DNA of 64,000 nt from Corynebacterium suedekumii (lineage in GTDB: Bacteria; Actinomycetota; Actinomycetes; Mycobacteriales; Mycobacteriaceae), in assembly GCF_030252185.1 (NCBI RefSeq), contig NZ_CP126970.1, forward strand, positions 1,674,001-1,738,000. The letters are read 5' to 3'. This document shows, one piece after another, positions 46,014-55,245 of this stretch (position 1 is its first letter; every line of letters begins with the position of its first letter). The notes below the pieces were generated by a model. It was not told the origin of the DNA and searched no databases. It worked only from the letters and a program-made list of their open reading frames with translations. Position numbers and translations under genes: made by a program.

Positions 46014-47087
46014 CTAGCGGGGCTGATCTTCATCAGGGAAAGGCGCGACCTGAGTCGGGGTGCGGGGGCGCACCGTCACCTGTTCGGGTTCGGTGGCGCG
46101 TCGGTCGCTGCGGGTGGGCACGTCGAGGTCGGCCAGACGCCGTGCGGTGACCATGACGCGGGAGTCGAGGGATCCGAGGGTGGCGTTGTAGGCCTCGATG
46201 GTCTTCTCCAATTGGCGGCCCACCCGGTGGTAGTGCTCGCCCATGGTGCCCAGCCGGGTGTAGAGCTCACGGCCCAGCTGCTGGATCTCGCGCGCTTTGT
46301 CGGTGATGTCCTCCTGTCGCCAGCCCAGTGCCACGGTGCGCAGGAGGGCGAAGAGGGTGGTGGGGGTGGCGACGACGATGTTGCGGGAGAAGGCGTATTC
46401 GAGCAGTTCGGGGTCGATGGACAGGGCGGCGTCGAGGAAGGGGTCGGCGGGGACGAAGAGGACGACGAATTCCGGGGTGGGGTCGAAGGCGTCGATGTAG
46501 CCCTTGGCGGAGAGTTGGGTGATGTGGGTGCGCAGCAGGTGGGCGTGGCGGCGCAGGTAGGCGGCGTTCTCCTCGGGGTCGTCCGAGTCCAGGGCGTCGA
46601 GGTAGGAGCTGAAGGGGACTTTGGCGTCGACGATGATGTTCCGGCCGCCGGCGAGGTGGACCACGAGGTCGGGGCGGACGAGTTGGCCGTTGAAGCGGGC
46701 GGTGACCTGGGTGTCGAAGTCGCAGTGGCGGACCATGCCGCCGAGTTCGACGACCCGCTCGAGCTGGATCTCGCCCCAGCGGCCGCGGATCTGCGGGGCG
46801 CGTAGTGCGGTGACCAGCTGGTCGGTCCGGTCGGTCAGGCGGGTGGAGGTCCGTGTCATGGCCTGGACCTGGCTGGCCAGGGAGGAGTAGACGGTGGCGC
46901 GGTCCTGTTCGAGGGCACGGAGTTGTCCGCCGATGGTGGTCACGGCCTCGTGGATCGGGGCGAGGGATCGCTGGAGGTCGGGGGTCTGCGGCTCGGCGGC
47001 CGGGGGACGCCGGTACGCGTGGGCCAGCCAGCCGAGGACGATGCCGAGGAGGAGGCCGATGGCCAGGACGGAGAGCGTGGAACCCAT
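46014..47087 (-). CDS. rmuC: RmuC-family DNA recombination protein
   Basis: The product has 357 residues: an N-terminal membrane helix (about 5-25), a coiled coil (about 40-90), then the RmuC nuclease-like domain with GRWGEIQLERVVELGGM, RPDLVVHLAGGRNIIVDAKVPFSSYLDAL and FVPADPFLDAAL. RmuC limits recombination at inverted repeats; its core belongs to the restriction-endonuclease-like fold (IIVDAKVP). It lies between the AI-2E and DUF6542 genes on the same strand. Confidence 0.9.
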   Translation of the reverse strand: MGSTLSVLAIGLLLGIVLGWLAHAYRRPPAAEPQTPDLQRSLAPIHEAVTTIGGQLRALEQDRATVYSSLASQVQAMTRTSTRLTDRTDQLVTALRAPQIRGRWGEIQLERVVELGGMVRHCDFDTQVTARFNGQLVRPDLVVHLAGGRNIIVDAKVPFSSYLDALDSDDPEENAAYLRRHAHLLRTHITQLSAKGYIDAFDPTPEFVVLFVPADPFLDAALSIDPELLEYAFSRNIVVATPTTLFALLRTVALGWRQEDITDKAREIQQLGRELYTRLGTMGEHYHRVGRQLEKTIEAYNATLGSLDSRVMVTARRLADLDVPTRSDRRATEPEQVTVRPRTPTQVAPFPDEDQPR

Positions 47088-47122
47088 GAGGTCAGCGTGT
47101 CACACGCCTCGGACACGGGCGC

Positions 47123-48541
47123 TTATCGACGCCCGATCCTCCCGAACAGCTTTTCGATCCGCCGGTTGGTCAGCACGTTGCGGCCGAAACTGAAACCGGT
47201 CCGGGTGGGGGTGTCGGGCTCGTCGGTGGGCTCGTCCTCGTCGTCGGGTTCGTTGAGGTAGACGACGGAGTTGCGCCAGCTATCCCGCTGGAGTCGTCCC
47301 TCTTCCTCGGCGATCTTTCCGGCGAGTTCGCCCTCCGGGGTGGCGAAGCTGATCTGGTGGGCCAGTTTCTCGCCGGAGCGCAGTGCGGTCATGTCGAGGA
47401 GGTAGCGGAAGGCGACGGCGATCATCGCGGCGACGGGCACGGCGAGGAAGGAGCCGAGCAGGCCGAACAGGCCGCCGCCAATGGTGACGGAGACCAGCAC
47501 GATGACCGGGTGCAGGTCCATCGCCCTGGACTGCAGCCAGGGGGAGAGGATGTTGCCCTCGAGCTGCTGGACGGCGAGCACGATGCCGAGGACGATGAGT
47601 GCCTCGGTGAAGCCGAGGGAGACCAGGGCCACGAGGACGGACAGGGCGCCGGCGACGATCGCGCCGACGTAAGGGATGAAGCCAGCGATGAAGGTGATCA
47701 CGCCGAGTGCCATGGCCATGGGGACGCCGAGGATGACCAGGCCGACGGTGATGAAGAACGCGTCGACGAAGGAGACCACCGCCTGCGCCCGGATGAAGCC
47801 GCCGAGGGTGGTCCAGCCACGGGTGAGTCCTTCGGTGAGGTGCCAGCCGACGCGGCGGCCGGCGACGTTGCGGACCCAGGGCAGGAAGCGGTGGCCGTCC
47901 TTGAGGAAGAAGAAGGTGAGGACGAGGACGACGAAGAGCGTGATGACGATGGAGGTCACCGTGCTCACGCCGGAGACGATGCTCCCGGCGATGGCACCGG
48001 CCTGGTCCTGCAGCCACGAGGCGATGTCGTTGACCATCGAGTCGATGTTCTCGCCGTCGAGGTTGAGCGGCGGGCCCTGGGCCCACAGCTGCAGTCGCTG
48101 GATGCCTTCGAAGGTCTGCAGGTAGAGAACCTGGGACTGGCGGGCGATGTCGGGGGCGATGAACCAGATGAGGGTGCCGAAGGCCCCGAAGAAACCGAGG
48201 ATGGAGATGACGGCCGCCAGCGCGCTCGGCAGGCCCTTGCTGCGCATCCACGCGGTGGGCGGGGCGAGGACCGTGCAGACGATGAGGGCGAAGGCCACGG
48301 GCAGGACGCCCTGGCCGACCTGCTTGAGCATGTACCAGGCGCCCCAGATGAAGGCGGCGATGATGAGCGCGCGAAGCGCCCACATGGCGAAGGATTTGAC
48401 CCATTCCGCCACGACGATGGAGCGGTCGATCTGGTCGCGTGGGGCGTTGCGCGCCTCGACCGCCGCCAGCTGTTCCTCGGTGAGGGTGCTGGCGGCGGTG
48501 GAGGTTGTGGACTCGGGGCTCTGGTCTGTCACAGCCACCAT
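47123..48541 (-). CDS. AI-2E family transporter (PerM/YdiK-like)
   Basis: The product has 472 residues with seven to eight membrane helices (about 50-400). The family block GWTTLGGFIRAQAVVSFVDAFFITVGLVILGVPMAMALGVITFIAGFIPYVGAIVAG is intact. Despite the name, the substrate is unproven; relatives include Na+/H+ antiporters and putative autoinducer exporters. An acidic N-terminal part and a DEDE-rich linker near residue 440 flank the membrane core. The GTG start at 48541 and its ribosome site were not examined closely. Confidence 0.87.
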   Translation of the reverse strand: MVAVTDQSPESTTSTAASTLTEEQLAAVEARNAPRDQIDRSIVVAEWVKSFAMWALRALIIAAFIWGAWYMLKQVGQGVLPVAFALIVCTVLAPPTAWMRSKGLPSALAAVISILGFFGAFGTLIWFIAPDIARQSQVLYLQTFEGIQRLQLWAQGPPLNLDGENIDSMVNDIASWLQDQAGAIAGSIVSGVSTVTSIVITLFVVLVLTFFFLKDGHRFLPWVRNVAGRRVGWHLTEGLTRGWTTLGGFIRAQAVVSFVDAFFITVGLVILGVPMAMALGVITFIAGFIPYVGAIVAGALSVLVALVSLGFTEALIVLGIVLAVQQLEGNILSPWLQSRAMDLHPVIVLVSVTIGGGLFGLLGSFLAVPVAAMIAVAFRYLLDMTALRSGEKLAHQISFATPEGELAGKIAEEEGRLQRDSWRNSVVYLNEPDDEDEPTDEPDTPTRTGFSFGRNVLTNRRIEKLFGRIGRR

Positions 48542-48579
48542 CTTGCCTGACCGTGCCTGTTTCAGTCAGATTCGGGTCG

Positions 48580-48747
48580 CTAGCGCAGTTCCTGCTCGAC
48601 GAGGATCGCGTCGCGGGCGTACTCGGCGTCGCCGTGGATGCCGGACATGTCGTCGGGGTTGCGGCGCAGGTGAAGGGCGCTGGCGACCAGTCCGCCCCAG
48701 ATGACGACCATGAACAGGACCATCATCATGATTGCGATGCCACTCAT
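48580..48747 (-). CDS. metS: Methionine/alanine importer small subunit MetS
   Basis: This is a 55-residue protein: one N-terminal membrane helix very rich in Met, Ile and Val (about 2-24, MSGIAIMMMVLFMVVIWGG), then a hydrophilic tail with RRNPDDMSGIHGD. C. glutamicum MetS is a similar small subunit needed for sodium-dependent methionine import by MetP. ATG 48747 overlaps the metP stop (ATGA), so the pair is translationally coupled. Confidence 0.88.
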   Translation of the reverse strand: MSGIAIMMMVLFMVVIWGGLVASALHLRRNPDDMSGIHGDAEYARDAILVEQELR

Positions 48748-50429
48748 GCGGTCTCTCCATTCTCAGTGTGGGTGGTGCGGGCGGTGGGGGAGGTGGGGGA
48801 GGTGCGGGGTGCGGCAGGCGGGGCGTCGACAAGCGACTGGTCGCTGTAGCGGCGCGGCTCGCGCACGGTGCGGCGGATGTCCGGGTCGACGCCGAAGTCG
48901 GAACCGGGCGGGCCGTGGAGCGGGGTGTCACCGCGCCACGGGAAGATCGACAGGGCCATGGCGAGCAGGACGATGAGGGCGATGACGGCCCAACCGTAGA
49001 GGGCGACCTGGCCGGCGGTGTAGCCGCCGTAACCCTCGCGGATCAGGGTGATCAGCTCCTGGATGAGGGTGAAGCCCAGGACCAGGGTGGTGACGTTAAC
49101 CACGCAGATGCGCCAGACGGTGCCCACCCGGAAGGAGGAGACGGCGTTGAGGTGGGTGCCGAACTCGTCGATACGCCGCAGGATCCAGTCGAGGATGATG
49201 ACGGAGATCAGGGCGATGGCGACGATGCCGACGTTGTTGGTGAACTTGTCCATCACGTCGAGCGCCATGAGGCCGGAGGTGGTGGAGAACAGGCCGAGCG
49301 ACAGCAGCGCCATGAACGTGCCGATGCCGATGGCCACCGACTTACGCGGGAGGTTGAACTTGTCCTTGATCGCGGAGACCACGACTTCCATGAGGGAGAA
49401 CAGGGAGGTGAAGCCCGCGATGGTCAGGGAGGCGAAGAAGAGGAAGCCGAAGGCCGGGCCGAACGCCATCTCGTTGATGATCGCCGGGAAGGCGACGAAG
49501 GCCAGGCCGATGCCCGAGGTGGCGACCTCGTCGACGGCCACCGACTGCTGGACCGCCATGAAGCCGAGCGCCGCGAAGACGCCGATGCCCGCCAGGACCT
49601 CGAAGGAGGAGTTGGCGAACGCGGTGGTCAGGCCGGTACCCGTGAGGTTGGAACGGGGGCGCAGGTAGGAGGAGTAGGTGAGCATGATGCCGAAACCGAC
49701 GGACAGGGAGAAGAAGATCTGCCCGTAGGCGGCGACCCACACCGTCGGGTTGGTCAGCGCGCCCCAGTCCGGGGTGAACAGGGCGTCGAGGCCGGTGGCC
49801 GCGCCGGGCAGGAGAACCGCCTGGACGACCACGATGAGGAAGAGCACCACGAGGATCGGGATGAAGAACGTGGCCACCTTACCGATGCCCTTGTCCACCC
49901 CGATCGCCAGCACGACGATCGCGGCGATCCACACGAGGGCCAGGGCCAGTGCGATCTGCGGGACGAAGTCGGTGGAGAACGTCGCCGTCTCATCGAACTG
50001 CAGGAACTCACCGAAGAAGTAGGAGTCCGGGTCTGAGCCCCACGCCTTGGTGAAGGACTTCACCGCGTACAGGCCCGCCCAACCGATGATGGCGGCGTAG
50101 TAGATGGTGATGAAGAACGCCACACCCACCTGGATCCAGCCGACCGGCTCCGCCCAGCTCTTGACCCGGCGGAACACCAGCGGCGCGGAGCCGCGGTAGC
50201 GGTGGCCGAGCGCGTAGTCCAGGAACAGCAGCGGAATGCCGGCCGTGAGCAGCGCGATGAGGTAGGGGATGAGGAAGGCGCCGCCGCCGTTGTCGTACGC
50301 GACATACGGGAAGCGCCAGATGTTGCCGAGGCCCACGGCGGAGCCGATGGCGGCGAAGAGGAACGCCCACCGCGAGGAGAACACCTCGCGGCGCTGGGTC
50401 TGCCCAGCCTGGGAAGTGGTGTCGGACAT
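48744..50429 (-). CDS. metP: Sodium-dependent methionine/alanine importer MetP (NSS family)
   Basis: The product is a 561-residue transporter with 12 helices of the neurotransmitter:sodium symporter fold. Helix 1 has the NSS signature RWAFLFAAIGSAVGLGNIWRFPYVAYDNGGGAFLIPYL, which forms the Na+ and substrate site; helix 6 shows FFSLSVGFGIMLTYSSY. C. glutamicum MetP imports methionine and alanine with MetS. ATG 50429 is preceded by GAGG-type sites. The 206 bases upstream hold a TATTAGAT -10-like box (about 50550) but no riboswitch I can recognise. Confidence 0.9.
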   Translation of the reverse strand: MSDTTSQAGQTQRREVFSSRWAFLFAAIGSAVGLGNIWRFPYVAYDNGGGAFLIPYLIALLTAGIPLLFLDYALGHRYRGSAPLVFRRVKSWAEPVGWIQVGVAFFITIYYAAIIGWAGLYAVKSFTKAWGSDPDSYFFGEFLQFDETATFSTDFVPQIALALALVWIAAIVVLAIGVDKGIGKVATFFIPILVVLFLIVVVQAVLLPGAATGLDALFTPDWGALTNPTVWVAAYGQIFFSLSVGFGIMLTYSSYLRPRSNLTGTGLTTAFANSSFEVLAGIGVFAALGFMAVQQSVAVDEVATSGIGLAFVAFPAIINEMAFGPAFGFLFFASLTIAGFTSLFSLMEVVVSAIKDKFNLPRKSVAIGIGTFMALLSLGLFSTTSGLMALDVMDKFTNNVGIVAIALISVIILDWILRRIDEFGTHLNAVSSFRVGTVWRICVVNVTTLVLGFTLIQELITLIREGYGGYTAGQVALYGWAVIALIVLLAMALSIFPWRGDTPLHGPPGSDFGVDPDIRRTVREPRRYSDQSLVDAPPAAPRTSPTSPTARTTHTENGETA

Positions 50430-50635
50430 GGAGGTACCTGTCTGGTCCGGAGGGAAAGACGTCCTTGCTTCTCGACGCCCGGGGGTGGCAGGCGGCACGC
50501 AGCGGTGACATCGAAGGCATCAGCGTCGGAGTGTGACGCATCTAATATTCGGTGCGCAGATCATATAACGCGGGCGGTCAGGGCACCAACAGGGGTCCGC
50601 AGGGGTGAAATCCCAGGCTGCTAGGATGAACGCCC

Positions 50636-51742
50636 GTGAGCCTTACTCTTGGAATCGTCGGCCTGCCCAACGTGGGCAAGTCCACCCTGTTCAACGCCCT
50701 GACCCGCAACGACGTCCTCGCGGCGAACTACCCGTTCGCCACCATCGAGCCCAACGTCGGCCTCGTCGAGCTTCCTGACGGCCGCCTGGGCCGCCTCGCC
50801 GAGATCTTCGGCTCCGAGCGGATCCTCCCGGCGACGGTGTCCTTCGTGGACATCGCCGGCATCGTCAAGGGCGCCTCCGAGGGTGAGGGCATGGGCAACG
50901 CCTTCCTGGCCAACATCCGCGAGGCCGACGCCATCTGCCAGGTCGTCCGCGCCTTCGACGACGAGAACGTCATCCACGTCGACGGCGAGGTCAACCCCAC
51001 CTCCGACATCTCCGTCATCAACACCGAGCTCATCCTCGCCGACCTCCAGACCGTGGAGAAGGCACTCCCGCGCCTGGAGAAGGACGCCCGCAAGGACAAG
51101 TCGCTCGCGGACGTCGTCGCCGAGGTCCAGAAGGCACAGGTTGTGCTGGAGGACGACCGGACCCTGTTCTCCGCCGCGAAGAACGGTGAGCTGGATCTGG
51201 GTCTGATCCGCGACCTCCACCTCATGACCGCCAAGCCCTTCCTCTACGTCTTCAACTCCGACGAAGGCGTGCTCACCGACGAGTCCCGCAAGGCCGAGCT
51301 CGCCGCCCTGGTCGCCCCCGCCGACTGCGTCTTCCTTGACGCCAAGACCGAGACCGAGCTGCTCGAACTCGACGAGGACGAGGCCGCCGAACTCCTCGAG
51401 TCCGTCGGCCAGAACGAGCCCGGGCTGCACTCCCTGGCCCGCGCCGGCTTCGAGACCCTCGGCCTGCAGACCTACCTCACCGCCGGCCCCAAGGAATCCC
51501 GCGCCTGGACCATCCGCAAGGGCGACACCGCCCCCCAGGCCGCCGGTGTCATCCACACCGACTTCGAACGCGGCTTCATCAAGGCCGAGATCGTCTCCTT
51601 CGACGACCTCGACGCCGCCGGCTCCATGAACGACGCCAAAGCCCAGGGCAAGGTCCGCCAGGAAGGCAAGGACTACGTCATGGCAGACGGCGACGTGGTG
51701 GAGTTCCGTCACGGAGGGCCATCTGGAAGTGGCAAGAAGTGA
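50636..51742 (+). CDS. ychF: Redox-responsive ATPase YchF (Obg family)
   Basis: The 368-residue P-loop protein has G1 GLPNVGKST (10-18), G3 DIAGIVKGASEGEGMGN, an ATP-favouring NVNQ/NSDE-type G4 region and the C-terminal TGS-like domain with TAGPKESRAWTIRKG and VIHTDFERGFIKAE. YchF hydrolyses ATP and binds ribosomes. GTG 50636 has TAGGAT (50622-50627) 8 bases upstream. It is the last gene of the conserved chromosomal part before the accessory region. Confidence 0.95.
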   Translation: MSLTLGIVGLPNVGKSTLFNALTRNDVLAANYPFATIEPNVGLVELPDGRLGRLAEIFGSERILPATVSFVDIAGIVKGASEGEGMGNAFLANIREADAICQVVRAFDDENVIHVDGEVNPTSDISVINTELILADLQTVEKALPRLEKDARKDKSLADVVAEVQKAQVVLEDDRTLFSAAKNGELDLGLIRDLHLMTAKPFLYVFNSDEGVLTDESRKAELAALVAPADCVFLDAKTETELLELDEDEAAELLESVGQNEPGLHSLARAGFETLGLQTYLTAGPKESRAWTIRKGDTAPQAAGVIHTDFERGFIKAEIVSFDDLDAAGSMNDAKAQGKVRQEGKDYVMADGDVVEFRHGGPSGSGKK

Positions 51743-51829
51743 TGCGACGAGCGCTCCCGCACGCTGCCGACTCGCGGATTTCGGCCCTTCGCTTCTGGCG
51801 CGGGTCAGGATATAGAAGGGTCGGAAAAC

Positions 51830-52543
51830 TTGTCTCCTGATGCATGGATATCAGTCGGCGTTGTCGTAGTACTTATAGGGGTCGGCCTCTGGCGGTGGAA
51901 TGTAGTCAATCGGCCAGCGCTCACAGATGCGCGCTGCGAAGAGTTATCGGCCCTGGTTGTTGAAGATCTGTTCGAGCACGCGTCCGACGCTGGTGTGATC
52001 GTTCAACTCTATGCCGCATACTGGCGTCAGGCTGGACTCACCGACTCCGAGTGGATCTATCTCTGTCGTTGGATGAACTCGCGGGGGCTCACCTGTACAC
52101 CAAACGGCTGGGGTTGGATTGAGATCATTCTTGGCACCCCACCGGCGGGATTGGCGCTGACGCAGAAATCATGGGGTTTGACTATGGATAGTCGACGTCA
52201 ACCAAACATCTCTATTGGCGACGTTCAGGGCCATGTCAATTTCGGCAGACATCAGATCGTGATCTCGGGGCAGAGTCTGAGTGGCGATGACCTACGTGAC
52301 CTCGTCGCGGCGCTTCGTGACGATGCGCATAGGCTGCCGGAGCCAGACGCATCATCGGCCCTGGCCGCAGCGGAGTCCCTGCAAGGTGTAGTAGATGGAC
52401 GGACGCCAGACACGTCGCCAGAAGCTGCCGGTGCTCTAGCATGGGTGCGCAAGCGGGCATCGGAGTCAGTTGGCAATGCTGGTGGAGCTGCGTTGTGGGC
52501 TGGAACTGTGGCAGTGGCAAAGATTCTTGGGTGGGTCTCCTGA
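51830..52543 (+). CDS. Unknown membrane-anchored protein of the accessory region
   Basis: The product has 237 residues from TTG 51830 (TATAGA box about 15 bases before). Layout: one N-terminal membrane helix (about 7-23), a helical part with LCRWMNSRGLTC (about 35-110), a Gly-rich strand motif NISIGDVQGHVNFGRHQIVISG (about 124-145), a helical stretch, and a hydrophobic Ala/Gly C-terminal helix (about 205-237). Codon use is less GC-biased than in neighbours, suggesting transfer. I do not recognise a family; the strand motif plus hydrophobic end recalls adaptor/effector proteins of defence systems, but that is only an impression. Confidence 0.55.
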   Translation: MSPDAWISVGVVVVLIGVGLWRWNVVNRPALTDARCEELSALVVEDLFEHASDAGVIVQLYAAYWRQAGLTDSEWIYLCRWMNSRGLTCTPNGWGWIEIILGTPPAGLALTQKSWGLTMDSRRQPNISIGDVQGHVNFGRHQIVISGQSLSGDDLRDLVAALRDDAHRLPEPDASSALAAAESLQGVVDGRTPDTSPEAAGALAWVRKRASESVGNAGGAALWAGTVAVAKILGWVS

Positions 52544-52883
52544 TCGCGTCCATGCAGCTGGTGGTGTTGATAGGCAACGTGGTCGAGTTCAAGTTCAACG
52601 TCAAGCGTCTGCTGGCTCGAATGCGAGGGCGGTCCCGGAGAAATCCGGGCCGCCTTTTCGCTTGCTCAGGGCGGAGAACCGTGGAAAGGGGATCTGATTT
52701 TCCGCTCGGGCTGCCAAAACTACGAACGCGGATCACATGTCAGTGGTTGGTACCCCAGAGGTCGATCGCCGCGACTCCCGTCCACTCTTTAGCGGCTTCC
52801 GGTGAGATGTAGTTACTTTCATTTTCCCCTCATCGATGTTTCATCTGCCCGAAATACGCTCCGTTATTGTGAAGCAAAACAGC
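52544..52883. other. Intergenic stretch with a terminator, no supported gene
   Basis: The first ~110 bases end in a terminator (52628-52658). The remainder to the ligase-like gene is A/T-richer and has no reading frame with coding character; the promoter of the next gene is probably within 52800-52875 (candidate TATTGT at 52865). Confidence 0.4.
52628..52658 (+). terminator. Rho-independent terminator
   Basis: GGCGGTCCCGGA (52628-52639) pairs with TCCGGG-CCGCC (52644-52654) with one bulge, loop GAAA, then TTTT. It ends the transcript of the unknown gene at 51830. Confidence 0.7.
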
Positions 52884-53597
52884 ATGAAGCGTCGTCCGAC
52901 CCGTGCCACGCCGTCCCGGGGAAAGCCGGTGACGGTCGACGGATGGGACATCAAACCGCTCCATACTCCGTGGCTGGGGCCAGAGTTGTCGCTCGATGAG
53001 GCTCTGAAACTGCACGTCCCGCCACTGGAGAGGGGGCAGGTTTTCGTCCTGAGTGAGAAGGTGGTCGTCATGTTGACGGGACGTTCGCTGCCGATCGCCG
53101 ACTATGAGCCGGGCAGGCTCGCCAAGCTTCTCGTCCGGTTCGTCAAGCCCCGGCCCGGGTCGCGAGGCCTCTCAGTTCCGCAGAAGATGGAGTATGTCGT
53201 CCGTAACGTCGGCATTCTCAGGGTCGTCGCTGCGGCTGTGGCGGGCGCGGTCACCCGGGCGTGTGGTGTCCGTGGCACCTTCTACAGGATTGCCGGCCCC
53301 GTGGCCCGTGACCTCGACGGGGGCCGCCCACCTTTCGAGCACCTCCTTTTCCCGCCACTCAACCGGGAGGATGGCGAAGCCATTTGTGAGGACGTTGCCG
53401 CCGTGCTGGATACACCGGTGGTCATCGCAGATCTCAATGACTTCGGCGGTTCCATTCGTGCGCGCTCAGCTGACGCCCCGGATATGGACACGCTGATGAG
53501 GGTGTTGCGCACCAATCCGCTGGGGCAGCGGGATACCCGCACGCCCTTTGCGATCCTCACCGCGCCGGAGCGGTCTCGTTCTGAGGAGCAGAGCTGA
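52884..53597 (+). CDS. CofE-like (F420-0:gamma-glutamyl ligase family) protein
   Basis: The product has about 237 residues. It resembles CofE-type ligases: a proximal ERGQVFVLSEKVVVMLTGRSLP segment (the family's conserved K-V-V...GR), then LVRFVKPRPGSRGLSVPQKMEY, GVRGTFYRIAGPVARDLDG and a C-terminal strand block VVIADLNDFGGS. CofE adds gamma-linked glutamates to F420, but corynebacteria are not known F420 users and no other F420 gene is nearby. Starts at 52836 and 52869 are also in frame. A MurJ-like flippase gene follows after 11 bases, so an envelope role is more likely. Confidence 0.6.
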   Translation: MKRRPTRATPSRGKPVTVDGWDIKPLHTPWLGPELSLDEALKLHVPPLERGQVFVLSEKVVVMLTGRSLPIADYEPGRLAKLLVRFVKPRPGSRGLSVPQKMEYVVRNVGILRVVAAAVAGAVTRACGVRGTFYRIAGPVARDLDGGRPPFEHLLFPPLNREDGEAICEDVAAVLDTPVVIADLNDFGGSIRARSADAPDMDTLMRVLRTNPLGQRDTRTPFAILTAPERSRSEEQS

Positions 53598-53608
53598 GCG
53601 AATCACCC

Positions 53609-55150
53609 GTGCGTTCGTGGAGTGTCCGGCGGGCAGCCGTGCTCGTCGCGGCCCTGACTGTCGGATCCACGGTGCTCGGGTTCCTCCGCGACGTCGTGAT
53701 CGGCGCCGTGTTCGGGGCGGGCCCCAGCCTTGACGCCTACCTGGTCGCGCAGGGAGTCATGAACATCGTCCTTGGTCTCATCTCGGGGGCTATGGCACGT
53801 TCCCTCACTCCCGTCATCGCACGCCAGGCGAATGAGTGCTCGTCGGCTGGTTCCTGCGCCGGGCACCGGACGATCGATGTGGCGGTGACGGTCACGCTGG
53901 TCGTGCTGGGAGTGGTCGGGCTCGTGATGGCGATCTTCACGGCCCCCGTGGTGGGACTGTTGGCTCCAGGTTTTGGTCCTGAACAGACCGAGCTCACTGT
54001 GCTGCTCACGCGAGTGGTGCTCATCGCTACCGTCCTGGTCTCAGGCACCAATCTTCTGGCTGGCGTCGCGCATGCCCATGGCCGGTTCGGTTGGGCCGGA
54101 GCGCAGGGAATCCCCTTCAACATCATCATGATCATCTCCGCTGCAGTCTTCGGACCGCAGTTCGGGGTCGCGGCGCTGGCGGTAGGCTTCGTCGTCGGCT
54201 CACTGGCCCGGTTGCTGCTGCAGTTTGTACCGCTGCGCTCCCTCGGCCTGAAGATCACCCCCAGTCTTGCACTGCGCGATCCGGGTTTCCGCGAGATCAC
54301 CCGGATGCTCCCTCCACTCTTGCTCTCGAGTGCGATCACCAACGTCAATCAGCTCGTTGACCGCGGTGTCGCATCCACCGTGGGTGACGGTGCCATCACC
54401 GCACTTTCTTACGGGTGGCATGTGGTCAACCTTCCCGAGACCGTGATCGTGGCGAGTCTCCTCGTTCCGCTGTACCCGGCCATCGGCGCAGCCGGTGACG
54501 ATCGAATTGAGCTGCGCCGACTCATTCGCCGTGGACTACAGGCCATTCTGACCGCGCTCGCACCCATCGCCGCAGTCCTGGTCGTCGTGGCCCAGCCCAT
54601 CGTGGCCACGCTGTTCGGTTACGGGGCATTCGACGGTGACGCCGTGGATGCCACCGCCACGGCGCTTCGCTGGTATGGGGCTGGCCTGGTCGCATTGGGT
54701 GTGTCGACGTTGTTTGTGCGGGCGAGCCACGCTGTCGGTGACACAGTGCGTCCGGTGATCACGGCAGTTATTGCCATGGCGGTCAACGTGCTGGGAAACC
54801 TGTGGCTCGGCCCGCTGTGGGGTATTCGCGGCATCGCGCTGGCGACCACTGCCTCACTCGTCGTGGCGGCCGTCCTCAATGGGTGGTTCCTGATCCGTCA
54901 TCACGATGCCTTCGACTTTCCGGACCTGGTGAAGGTGAGTGGACGAGTACTTCTCGGGATCACCGCGGCCATCGGGGTCGGGTCGGCTATCAACGCCATC
55001 GTGCCTGACTGGTGGTCACCGCTGCGCGGGTTCGCCGTCAGCGTCCCGATGCTGCTGGTCTTCCTGGGGGTGCTCCGGGTCATCCGTGCCCCGGAGCTCG
55101 GTCTTCTGGGTGAGCTCGTGGGCAGGAGGGGCACACCCGAGCGAGGCTGA
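53609..55150 (+). CDS. MurJ/MviN-like lipid flippase (MOP superfamily)
   Basis: The product has 513 residues with 13-14 membrane helices. N-terminal VGSTVLGFLRDVVIGAVFGAGPSLDAYLVAQGV matches the MurJ motif (R-D-G-A-S-DAY), and the central NVNQLVDRGVASTVGDGAITALSYGWHVVNLP is typical. It lacks the large C-terminal kinase-like extension of the essential mycobacterial MurJ, so it is probably a second flippase moving a different lipid-linked glycan or peptide. Start GTG 53609; almost certainly in one operon with the CofE-like gene. Confidence 0.82.
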   Translation: MRSWSVRRAAVLVAALTVGSTVLGFLRDVVIGAVFGAGPSLDAYLVAQGVMNIVLGLISGAMARSLTPVIARQANECSSAGSCAGHRTIDVAVTVTLVVLGVVGLVMAIFTAPVVGLLAPGFGPEQTELTVLLTRVVLIATVLVSGTNLLAGVAHAHGRFGWAGAQGIPFNIIMIISAAVFGPQFGVAALAVGFVVGSLARLLLQFVPLRSLGLKITPSLALRDPGFREITRMLPPLLLSSAITNVNQLVDRGVASTVGDGAITALSYGWHVVNLPETVIVASLLVPLYPAIGAAGDDRIELRRLIRRGLQAILTALAPIAAVLVVVAQPIVATLFGYGAFDGDAVDATATALRWYGAGLVALGVSTLFVRASHAVGDTVRPVITAVIAMAVNVLGNLWLGPLWGIRGIALATTASLVVAAVLNGWFLIRHHDAFDFPDLVKVSGRVLLGITAAIGVGSAINAIVPDWWSPLRGFAVSVPMLLVFLGVLRVIRAPELGLLGELVGRRGTPERG

Positions 55151-55245
55151 GTCCGGAGCCGATGGTGCAGGGGCTGGCTGTCACCGTCGGGTTACCCAGA
55201 CTCGCAGGCCCTGCGGACTATGCGGGCTCAGGTAGGGTGCGCCGT

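Noticed and set aside
50430-50635. SAM-type riboswitch before metP
   Set aside because: A methionine importer could have one, and a C-rich block is present, but none of the conserved SAM riboswitch cores can be found.
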